A stretch of DNA of 64,000 bases from contig QPMI01000290.1 in assembly GCA_004431415.1 (NCBI GenBank), positions 1 through 64,000 on the forward strand, read 5' to 3'. The position numbers and the translations under genes are program-made. This stretch comes from Cyanophora paradoxa (lineage: Eukaryota > Glaucocystophyceae > Cyanophorales > Cyanophoraceae). Position 1 is the stretch's first letter; each line of letters starts with the position of its first letter. Below the pieces are notes generated by a model. That model was given only the letters and a program-made list of their open reading frames with translations. It searched no databases and was not told the DNA's origin. Of this stretch, positions 22,201 through 34,400 are shown piece after piece.

Positions 22201-23020
22201 AGGCTGGCAAGGCGGCCACCGAGGCTGGCAAGGCGGCGGCGTCAGCGTCGGATGCGGGCGTCGAGGCTGGCAAGGCGGCCACCGAGGCTGGCAGGGCAGC
22301 GGCGTCGGCAGAGGATGCGGGCGTCGAGGCTGGCAAGGCGGCCACCGAGGCGGGCAAGGCGGCGGCGTCGGCGTCGGATGCGGGCGTCGAGGCGGGCAAG
22401 GCGGCCACTGAGGCTGGCAAGGCGGCGGCGTCGGCGTCGGATGCGGGCGTCGAGGCGGGCAAGGCGGCCACCGAGGCGGGCAAGGCGGCGGCGTCGGCGT
22501 CGGATGCGGGCGTCGAGGCTGGCAAGGCGGCCACCGAGGCAGGCAAGGCGGCGGCGTCGGCTGCGGAGGCGGTGAGCAGCCTGAGCACGCTGACGGCTAA
22601 GGTGGACCAGCTCGCCAATGTGACGGGCACGTGGAACCTCACTACTGTGCTCGCCAATCTCGACAAGGACATCGACGCCCTGGACGTTCGCGTCGCGGCG
22701 CTGGAGCCCGCGGCTACGACGTCGGTGCCGCCGGAGGGGACGGCGGCGCGCGTGGACGAGGGGGTGCTGGAGGTGATGGACGCCCTCGAGGCCGCCCTCG
22801 GCGGCACTGGCGGCGACGAGGCCGACGCCTTCGTGCCGCTGCCCGCGGAGGCGGCGGGGCGCCTGCTGGACCCCACCGAGGCCGCCGACCTCGACGCCGA
22901 CAATGTCATCGCCGAGGTGCCCTGCCCGCCCAGCCCGCGCCTGCGCCCTGCCCCCGCCCGCTCACGCCCCGCCTGCAGCTCGTGGGCGCCGACGAGGAGT
23001 CGGACCTCGCCATGCTCTAA
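13288..23020 (+). CDS. Giant coiled-coil protein B with heptad-repeat array
   Basis: Not assignable to a named family. The 5' part (13288-17060) is a series of short exons encoding helical segments, for example TKVSALASEVDKKLENR, LAQKIGALETFVEKSVADLS, KLGSLDGRLEGVERSIPTLA and ANARFEGLSADIAGINVKL, separated by 50-90-bp GC-rich introns. From about 17042 one exon of roughly 5.9 kb begins with EEMLLEKIETLLQRVVALE, continues as Ala-rich helix, then becomes a 4.4-kb array of 21-residue units (18100-22560). It leaves the array at SSLSTLTAKVDQLANVTG and has an acidic region. The end is NVIAE, an intron (22918-22979), then LVGADEESDLAML with the stop at 23018-23020. The tail resembles that of gene A. 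The first exon visible starts after a CAG acceptor at 13287, so the start codon is upstream and unresolved. The product is probably an elongated, mostly helical structural protein of about 2,500 residues. Location unknown. Confidence 0.72.
18100..22560 (+). repeat. 63-bp coding minisatellite (three heptads per unit)
   Basis: Roughly 70 in-frame units, each three heptads of the type EAGKAAT, EAGKAAA and S(A)SDAGV. Some units carry an additional EAGKATT or EAGKAAT heptad and a few lack one, so copy-number change occurs in multiples of 21 bp and keeps the frame. Variants (SASDAG/SAEDAG, GTC/GTG/ATC for the last codon) recur in blocks: for example, segments around 18580-18710 and 19620-19740 share the same variant order, as do segments around 20906 and 21121. 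This indicates higher-order duplication. Confidence 0.95.
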
Positions 23021-25837
<2,817 letters not shown>

Positions 25838-25947
25838 CTTGACGGGCTGGCTTCAAATGACTGCAGCGCAGTCAAAAACAAGACCCTTGAACACCGGACG
25901 CAGTCCGGCTCCGCGCTCTGCTGTACCCTAGGTCGCGCAGGGTACCC
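25838..25947. promoter_or_regulatory. Short bidirectional promoter region, UGP / LIP2
   Basis: The ATG of UGP (minus strand, 25837) and the ATG of the octanoyltransferase (plus strand, 25948) are 110 bp apart, so this interval must hold both start-site regions or their core elements. No specific motif was recognised. Inferred from position only. Confidence 0.5.
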
Positions 25948-27162
25948 ATGCTGCGAGTGGCGCTTCGCCCTCTGAGGCGCGCGGAGAGGTCGCTCCGACG
26001 CGCGAGTGGCACCTTGCATTCGCTATATGCACCCCAACTGCCCCCATCATCCGACGCCGCCATCGAAGCCGCGCCGCGCAAGCGCGTTGTTCTTTACGAG
26101 GAGCGCGATCCCGTGCCCTACGTGCAAGCGTGGGAGTGGCAGAAGCAGCTAGTATTAGCTCGCAGCAGCGGACCGCGATCCGCGCCGGTGCGCTCCGCCA
26201 GTGCCGCTGACCGCCGCCTCTCGGTTGAGCCAACAGCTTTTGCTCGCAGAGCCCGCCGCGGCATCCAGACGATGCGCTGATTCTGTTGGAGCACGAACCG
26301 GTTTACACGCTTGGCCAGGCGGCCAAAGCCGACTACTTGAAATTTGATCCTCTGCGTGATCGTCACCTTGTGCGCGCCCTTCGCAGCTGCAGCAGCTACA
26401 GCGTCGGTTTCAGTTTGTCAAACTCATGCAGCAGCGTCGGTTTCGCAGGTTCTGAAGGTGGAGCGCGGCGGGGAGGTGACATTCCATGGTCCAGGGCAGC
26501 TCGTCGGCTACCCAATCCTCGACCTGACGCAGCACCGCAAGGACCTGCAATGGTATTCACGTGCCGTCGAAGAGGTTTTTGAATTCGCGCCTTCTATATC
26601 GTGCCTGGCCTGTGGAAACGATCGAAGCTTGCAGGTTGTCATCCGCACGCTTAGCAGATTCGGGCTCCGAGGTGAGCGAATACATGGCCTCACTGGCGTC
26701 TGGGTCGAAAAGCGCAAGGTGCGATAAACAATATGCTTTGGCACAAGGCTCCAGCAAATGCTAGCCTGCTGATTGTTTTGTCCATTCTGACCCCTTCCGA
26801 ACTTCTCGAGCTCTGTAGCTCGCGGCGGTCGGGATCAAGGTCAGCAACTGGGTGACGATGCACGGCTTCTCCTTGAATGTGGACCCCGACCTTGCTGCCT
26901 TTGAGCGGATTGTGCCCTGTGGCATCTCGGACCTTCCTGTCGGCTCTATGGCGCAGTTCATCCCTGGCGTGCGCACTGACGAGGTTAGTTCCTTAGTTCC
27001 ATGCACGCCCAGTGAGTTATTTTCTCCAGTCTTATCGAGATCGCCTTCTAGGTTCGAGGTGTCGTAGTCGAGAGCTTCACTGAAGTCTTTGATGCTGAGA
27101 TCATTCCTTCCCTGTGCCCAACAGACGATGCCATCCAGCGGATAGCTATAGGCAGACGATAG
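25948..27162 (+). CDS. LIP2: Lipoyl(octanoyl) transferase, mitochondrial type
   Basis: Transfers octanoyl groups from acyl carrier protein to the lipoyl domains of 2-oxoacid dehydrogenases and glycine cleavage H protein. The N-terminus [20 protein letters not shown] is Arg/Leu-rich without acids, a mitochondrial-type presequence. Exon 1 continues [20 protein letters not shown]. The next exons give [20 protein letters not shown] and then the family signature [20 protein letters not shown] (RGGxxTxHxPGQLxxYP), followed by [61 protein letters not shown] (the catalytic Cys-containing PCGI segment) and the C-terminal [18 protein letters not shown], with a stop at 27160-27162. Conserved Lys in VGIKVSNW is present. 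Length and motif order match LipB/LIP2. The intron after the first exon contains a frame that is open but not conserved. Diverges from UGP. Confidence 0.94.
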
Positions 27163-27626
27163 ACATAGCTATAGCACATACTGTATCGATATCTAACATG
27201 ACACGCGATAGAAGAGTCTAGCTAAAGAACGCTACCGTAATACTGCAGAAGGCCTAGCTATAGCCTACATGTACATCTCGACGCGACATGTCATTTAATT
27301 TCACTAGTTTTTGCCCCGGACTCACCGTGGCACCTGATATAGCATTACTGCTTCATGCTTGCTGGCTACTTCCAAGACGAAGAAGTTAAGAAGAGCTGGC
27401 GCCGTCAAAAGTCAACCATAACCAGCCAACCCAGCTTTGCACTCCGGCAAGAGACACAGTCGATCGAGAGCCCAAGAACCCCGTGCCCCGTTGTGTGCGC
27501 CGGAAGAAAGGATCGACACAAAGTATTATGAAGACGATCTCAGAGGATGGCGTGGCGCCTCAAAAAGACAGAGATCAATCATGTATTCCTATCTTATCGT
27601 ACAGCCTGTGTGGGGCGGGGAGGAGC
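27163..27626. other. Convergent intergenic region with TAGCTATAG-like repeats
   Basis: 3' flanks of the octanoyltransferase and psbW genes. Between about 27140 and 27270 short AGCTATAG/CTATAGCTA words recur several times. No coding sequence is supported. Confidence 0.5.
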
Positions 27627-28328
27627 TTAGTCGATGTCCTGCGGGGGAAGCTTCAGCTGGAGTCGCATCGCGGTCGATGACAGCGCGCATACCGGGGCAT
27701 CGCGGGTCCAGCTGAGGTAGAAGGCGAAGATGGTGGTGAAAACACCCGCGAGCACGACAACGAGAGCGCTGCGAGGTAAGGCGCAGGTTAGTCGGAGCAA
27801 GGTGAAGCGTCAGACAACCGGCGGCGGACCTGTCGTTGATGCCGAGGGGGAGGCCCATGCCCTACGTCCGCGACAGACAGCCGGTCAGAAAAGAAGATGT
27901 AGAATGATGCGTGCCCTCTCGCACCTCAGTCTGCATAGAGCCCGAGAGAGCATCGACGGCGAAGGCAGCCTGGGCCGGGATCATGGCGGCGATGGTCGCC
28001 ATGGCGGCCTCAAGGGCCTTCAGGTTGTCCTTGTGGGACGCCTCAGCCGAGAAGCCGGCCTGGGCAAGGACGGTGGCCTTCACAGCCTCGACCTGGCGCG
28101 CAAGGCGGCGGTTAGGCTTTCGACGGCGTGCGATTTGCGCCGAAAACACTGCAATGCCAGATGACAATCTCGCGCGCCGGCATCGCTGGCAGGAGTGCGA
28201 ACCTGCTGGCCGAAGAACCGAGCGCGCGACTCCGCAACAGCGCGAACATCCTTGCGCTGGACGGCAGCCGAGGCAATGGCGAACGCCTGACGGGCGGCAA
28301 CGGCCGGGACGGGGACGATGAACGCCAT
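27627..28328 (-). CDS. psbW: Photosystem II reaction centre W protein (nuclear-encoded)
   Basis: A small single-span subunit of photosystem II in the thylakoid membrane, important for dimer/supercomplex stability in green plants. The ATG at 28328 starts MAFIVPVPAVAARQAFAIAS, a Ser/Ala/Arg transit peptide without a preceding signal peptide. An Ala-rich thylakoid transfer segment follows (LEAAMATIAAMIPAQAAFA), ending in an Ala-X-Ala-like AFA site before VDALSGSMQ. The exon junction gives TEGMGLPLGIND, which matches the TEGTGLPxG hallmark of PsbW. The last exons encode the transmembrane helix ALVVVLAGVFTTIFAFYLSW and end TRDAPDID, with the stop at 27627-27629. Five GT-AG introns or fewer explain the whole frame. 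The mature part is about 50 residues, normal for the family. Presence of green-type PsbW is the best taxonomic marker in the window. Convergent with the octanoyltransferase gene. Confidence 0.87.
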
Positions 28329-31300
28329 TTTGCTCCTAACAAATGAGCCGACGAACGAGTCGACTCGGCGATATCTGGCTTGATGGTCGGCCACACGTAC
28401 CCGTGGCTTGAGGGGGTACCGGGAGCAGCCGCAACGTCGGCGCCCGGCCGCTCCGACATGCAGCGACGGCCGGCGCTCTCGAAGCGGACGAGCTGAATAT
28501 TGGCAGAGGCACCGTACCGAGCGACGGCGAAGAGAGCGCACCGCGCGTCGACGTCGCGCCGTTTCCGAGTTCGTTTCTTGCCACGCATATGGCCATGGCC
28601 ATGCCATGATGGCCAGTTGACCGTCGGACTCCGGGACCCCGCTAAGCTGCATGCTGAAGCCAGGCCTACGCACGTGCACACATCAGTAGAGAATTCGAAC
28701 GTGATATCGAGATGCCGGCATCGAGTACTAGTTCAACGGTTATCGAGAAGCTTAAGCTTAAGGATTGGACTGACCGCGCCGGCGCCGCGCAGCTGCATCA
28801 TGGTATGCGCAGGCCGGGCGAATGCGAGTGCCCGGCCCCGGGCCCCCGCCACAGCGCTAGCTGCAGTTAGACGAGAATTCGATTCGAAGACGACATGCAC
28901 TGCGCAGCTGATCATGGCCATGGTGGACGTCGGCGTCACGTCGCGCGATTATAATTAATTAATTATAATATTAGCTGTGTGCACGTGGATGTTGCCATAC
29001 CAATCCAGCCGAAATTAAAGCGGAGCACAGCGAGTGACTGGCGCGAGACCGGGCACGTAGGAAGTGCATTTTAGATGAGCAGAGATGAAAAACATTTTTC
29101 GACTCGAACGCTGGGGCAATAAGACGCCGGCCGGGCGCGCTGCTAGCTCGGCTAGCTCGCCGCGAAACTGGCCTTTTCCTCGTCCCGTTTGTATGACCAT
29201 ACATCTAGGAAAATCTTGTACCGCGTCCGCGAGAGACTGAGCATCAAATATGCATTTAGAGACGTACTAGCTCGTGTTTAGTGCTTCGGTCTCTCGCCAA
29301 TCGCTCCCCCTAGTTTAATCGAGCCGTACCGAACAGACGCCGCGTGCATGCATTGACCCCGTTTCTTGCAATTGACCCCGGCCGCGGCCGCAGGCCCCCG
29401 GCCCCTCAGGGGCCTACTGCAGCTGCGCTTAGCTTGCGCTGGACGCGCTGGTCCCGGAGTCGACGTCCAGGTCTGCGACTCGGAGAGGCGTTCTTCGAAC
29501 TCGGAATTCAGCTCACTCATGCCATGATGATCAGTGACGTCGACTGTCATTTCATCGAATTCCGCCGGGCCGAAGAAGATGCGGCATCTTCTTTTGCACC
29601 TTCCGAAAGTTCGAATTTGCCCAGTATACGTAGAACCGTTGAACAATACTTGAATAGTACCGTAGTTGGGGAAGGGTAAAACACTTCCCCTGTCCCTGTC
29701 CCTTGGGCCCAACCCTACCCCAAATCCCATTTCCCCGACCTCCGCAAAACCGGGGCCGCGCGATACACTCTGAAAGCGCATCCCCAGGGGACCCCGAAAC
29801 CATGTCTCCCGGTCCCGTCCGACCAAAGGGTGATCCAGGAACAGGCACCAACACCCGGGACAAAAATGGGTCCAGCGACGCACAGGGAGCAGATATACGG
29901 GCCAGACCAGTTCGAGGTCGTTGCGCGCATCATGTTCGACATTCCGTACTGCAAGAGCGAGGCCGGGCGCGAACGCGGTCGCGTGGGAGGACGCCGCGCG
30001 CGCTAGCCAATCACATTGGAGAGTGCGTTAACTTACCCTGCAAAAACCTCTTAAAGTACCCCCCCGGCCGCTTTCTCCCCCGGGCGCCGCAGCTCGGCTC
30101 GGCTCAACAATGGTTACGCCTCTCGCGCGCGCGGCAGTTTGCTGTGGCTCAGCGGCTAGCCGCGCCAGCCGCGCACGCTTCACCCGCGCCAACCGCGCCC
30201 CGACGCAATTGCACAAGCCGGCCGCAAGCCGGCCGCACATGCCACTTGCAACAAGCCGACGCCCGCGCGGCGCGCGCGCCGCGCGACGCAGAGCCCCCGC
30301 GCGCGCGCGATGCGCATGCCTGCGCATGCTGCAGCCGGCGCCGCTGATCATGAGCTGGCCCGCTGCGCCGCTTTCTGAGCGGAACGTGAGCTTGAGCAGC
30401 GTCCCCGCGCCCGCGCCCAGATCTCGCGGAGGCCTAGGCCAGCCCCTAGCTATATATAGCTATATAGCCACGCCGTGACGCACGTGCACCCGCAGCACAT
30501 GCGCACTCGTGCACCCGCCACGCCTCACGCGCGCGACGGCCGCGGGGCATGCGCAGCCTGGCAGGAGCGCTAGCTCGAGCACGTCCATGGCCAGACAAGG
30601 TTCCCTCCCCGGCCCCTTCCCAAGGCCCGCGCCTTACATAGCTATAGCTAGCTCGCTAGGCCCTGATCATGAGGCCTACCTCTAAGAGGACAGCTCGCCT
30701 CGATCGCGAGGACAGCCGCTGAGCTCGCCTGGCATGGCCAGCCTCGGCCGGCGCCGGAGCCGGCCCGGCGGCTCGCCCGGCCACCGCGCGCGCGCCTTCT
30801 TAAGCTTAAGCTTAAGTCCCTGCAGCTGCCCTCTGCATCTACATCTTGGATTCGCCGAGGTTAAATGCCCTTCCCCGGACCCAACTGACGCGCGCGGCAA
30901 GTCAGTGGCCCTTTTATACACGGTACACGGTCTCCCGGTACACGTTTCTGGACTCCTAGAGACATGCATATGCCTTGCTAGGATCCGGCGAGAAAACCCG
31001 GGTTTTGGGAGGTCGGGACATTTCATTTTGGCCTAGGGTGGGCACCCGAACACCCCCAAGTGGGGAAAGCCTTGAAGGGGAAGGGGGTCCTTCCCCAACT
31101 ATACTATGATAGAATTCGATTTTTAATTCTAGGTGCCTCAGGGCTCCGGATCGTTCCGCCGCGGCGCCTTTTCTTCACGCCGATCCTAACTTAGTAGTAG
31201 TAAAATATGGGTCTGCCCTGCCTTCCTAAGCCTGCCCACGCCCGGCCCGTGAGACGGCAGCGGCCCGCCTCGGCGCCTTCATGTCTTCACTCCGTGTGGA

Positions 31301-31488
31301 CGTTTCGTGAAAACGCATTCCGGTGATTCAGTCGTTTCCTGGAGAAGAGTGCAAGCTCGAGAGTGACCAGAAGGGGAAGGTCGAAGACAGGAAGCTAGGG
31401 TGCAGGACATGGGAAGTGGTGGACGGGACGATCGCGAGAGAGGAGCTGGAGGGGGTGGGCGGGTGCGGGTCCGCGGGGAGCGCCCCGA
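28329..31488. other. Gene-poor 3.2-kb region rich in short palindromes
   Basis: No protein or RNA gene can be supported. The DNA is dense in overlapping 6-base palindromes (CATGGCCATGG, CTTAAGCTTAAG, TATATAGCTATATA, GCTAGC). It includes an AT-rich pocket at about 28948-28970 and a stretch at about 29640-29780 with repeated CCCTGTCCCT and TTCCCC words, which have relatives near 31040-31110 and 59080-59110. An open frame on the minus strand, 29278-29883, has no recognisable similarity and runs across these repeats. Confidence 0.5.
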
Positions 31489-34400
31489 CTACCTGGGTTG
31501 CCTGGGCTTCTTTGGATTCGGGGGTGGCGCTGGGAGGGCGCTGCCCTCGTCGCCGTCGAGGTCAATGACACTCTGCGCTGCCGCCTGCCGGCCCCGCCCG
31601 CCGGCCTTCGGCTCGCCCCGCTTCGCAGCCTCCTCGCTGTGTTCCGCCGCGCGGTTCGGCCGCGCCTGCCCCTCGGCGGGCTTGCCGCCGCGGTCCTGCT
31701 CCGGGTGGCGGCTTGCGAAGTGGTTCTGCTCGTCGTACTCGCTCGCCTTGGGGCCCTCGTCGCCGCTGCTGAGGTCGTCCACTCTCTTGGCCGCCTCCTC
31801 CGCCCCCTCGCACTTGCGCTTCCGCGACGCCGCCCCCGCTGGGCGCGTGATGTGCGAGTCCATCGTTGACTGCCGCGGGTCCGCCGCCCCCTGCCGCCCG
31901 CCGCTCGAGCCCAGGGCACCCTTGCCGTTCGCCTTGCCGCCGCGTCGAGATGCGTCGCTCGGGGCGCGAGCGGCGGGGGCTGCCCGCGGCGCCGCCTCCC
32001 GCCCGGGCTCCTGCTGCCGCTCCCGCTTCCCCCGCGGCCAGCGCTCCGCGCCCGGCTCCGCAGACGAGGCGTCGGCTGGGCGGGGCCGCTTGGAGGGCCC
32101 AGCGCCGCCCCGCGAGGTGCCGCCGCCCCGCCCTCGTCCTGCCCGTCGTCGTCGGAGAGGGAAATTGTCTCCTTTTTGCCGGGCCCCGCTGCGGCGCCCG
32201 CCGGGACGAGCCCGAGCTGCTCCCGTCCTCGTCGTCCGCGGCCTGCCCGCCCCCGCCCGCGCGCCCCGCGGCTGCCGGCGGTGCGGCCGGCGGCGGCGGC
32301 GCGGCGGCCTCCGCGTCGCCGCTCTCTTGGCTGGCGGACCCCGACTTGCGGTACTTGCGGAGCCTGTGCGCCCCCTTCGGCAGCCGGGGGGATGCTGCGG
32401 CCTCGCCGGAGCTATCCCCCGTGCCCTCGGCCCTCGCCGCCTGCTCCTCCTTCCCCGCATGCGCCTCCGCCGGTGGCGGTGCCGCCTTGGCCGCCCCGGC
32501 GCCCCGCCGGCCCCGCGCCGGCTGCATCTCCGACTGGGCTTCCGCTTTGTGCGGCGCGGCGCTGGGGCCGGCGGCGCTCTCGTCGCAGCTGGCGGACGGG
32601 CTGATGGCCACGACGACCTCGTCGCTCTCCACGGCTGCCGCCTGACCCGACGCGGCTTCCAGCTCCGCCGCGTCGCGCCCCGCCGCCTCCTCCCCCTCCT
32701 CGTCCCGCCGGCGCCCCTTCTTTCTCACGCGCCGACTTGGTTGGGCGGCCGTCTCCTCCTCGTCGACCGACGGGGGCACCTCGCCGCTCTCCTCGCCCGC
32801 CCCCGCCCCCGCCTCCGGGCCCGCCCCCGCGCCCGCCTCCGCGCCCGCCTCCGCCTCGCTGCCCTCCTCCTCCCCCGCATCCTCCTTGGCGGCAGCCTGC
32901 TAGGCGTCAGCTCTCTCTTCCACCAAGACGGCTCGAGGGGCGCACGGGGTTGCTCGGGAGCCAGTCGGGTATCGGCGGTGGCTGTTGCTTCAGCGACTGC
33001 CTTCCCCTCAGATTGGCCGGGAAGAGTATGGGGCGGCGCCTGCTCGGCGGCCCAGCCGACGAGATCCGGCTCTCCTGCAATGCTGGCACGAGCTCCTCGG
33101 TGACTTCGTCCTCCTTCTCGTCCGCGCCCAGCTGCGCCCCGGCAGGGGCGGCGGGCGGCGCCTCCGGGGCCTCCTCGCCGTCGCTGGCCTCGTCGGGGCG
33201 CAGGTCGTCGGGCGGGTGCGGGCCCTCCGGGGGGGGCGCCGCCCCCGCCGCCCCCTTCCCGGCCTCCCGCTCCACGTTCGCCGCGCCCTCGCCCCGCACC
33301 CCGCGCTCCGCCGTCCGCGCCGGCGCTTTCGAGAATGTCGGCGTCTCTAGGACATCGTCGTCGTCGTCCTCCGGCGACGCCTCCCCGGCCGAACCCGTCT
33401 CGAAGCCCTTCAATTTGATCTCCTCCTCCTCCTCCTCCTCGCCCTCCTCCTTCTCCTCACCCGCCATCCGCTTCGAGAGCGGCGCCGTGGCGAAGCGGCC
33501 GCCCTTGGCGCCCTCGCCCGATTCGCCGTCGGAGCTCAGGTTGACGGTGCTGTCGTCCGCCCCTGCCGCACCCCGCGACTCGCCGGCGGCACTCCGCCGG
33601 GCCGCTCGCTCCGCCCGCCCGTTGACCTGCTCTTCCTTCTTCCTCTTCTTTGACAGGTGCCCGAACTTCTGTGCCGCCTTGTTCTCCGTCGTGACGCGCC
33701 CCGCCGGGCCCGCACCCTCGTCCCCGCTCCCCGCAGCCGCGCCCTCGCCGCCGGCCGCCCCGGCTCCGGGGCGCGATGGTGGCGCGGAGGGCTCGGGGCT
33801 GGCGTCGGCGTCGGCGGAGACGTCGATGAGGGAGGGGTCGGGGTGGAGGCTCTTGAACTCGTCGTCCACGTACTTGGCCGGCTCCGTCACCTCCAGCTCC
33901 AGCCGTGCCGTCTCCTCAGCGCCCACCTGCACCGCCCCCGCCCTCACGCCTGTCCCGCCCCGACTCGCGCGCGCCGGCTCCGCACCAGCTTCACAATGAG
34001 CGCCTGGATCGCCGACCGCTTGCGCATGATGTCTTCCACCGTGAACCAGTCCTCCTTCTGCGGCGCCGCGGGCGTGAGAAGGGAAGGGGGGGGGGGGGGG
34101 GGGGGGGGGGGGAGGACGCGCCCTGAGGGCGAGGGTGCCGTTCTTGCCGCGGAGGGTGGGGACGAGGGGCTCCTGGAGGAAGCGCTCGATGTACTCGAGG
34201 ACGAAGACGCCGCAGTCCGTGAAGTTGTCCTGCTTCGGCACCTGCCCCGCCCGCCTCACGCCCCGCCCCCCGCTGCCGCTCCCCGGCACGCCCCGCGCGC
34301 ACCTCGGCCTTGATCTTGGCGAAGAAGGGCCCCGGGCGCCGACCCGTGGCAGACGGCGCCGACGCGGCGGGCCCCGAGGCAGAAGCATCAGCCGTGCCCG

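Noticed and set aside
18100-22560. CRISPR-like array
   Set aside because: Units are contiguous coding minisatellite repeats in a eukaryotic gene; there are no spacers or cas genes.
17902-22575. A 1,557-codon plus-strand frame of Arg/Ala repeats inside the array
   Set aside because: A shifted reading of the same minisatellite; it lacks any start context, and the heptad frame continues into both flanking non-repeat exons.
29278-29883. A 201-codon minus-strand open frame in the gene-poor region
   Set aside because: No recognisable motif, no neighbouring exons with consistent splicing, and it crosses CCCTGTCC/TTCCCC repeats. Left as uncertain non-coding.
29640-31110. Possible mobile element bounded by inverted TTCCCCAACTA words at 29.65 and 31.09 kb
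   Set aside because: Only about 12 bases match in inverted orientation, with no target duplication and no coding content. Too weak to call.
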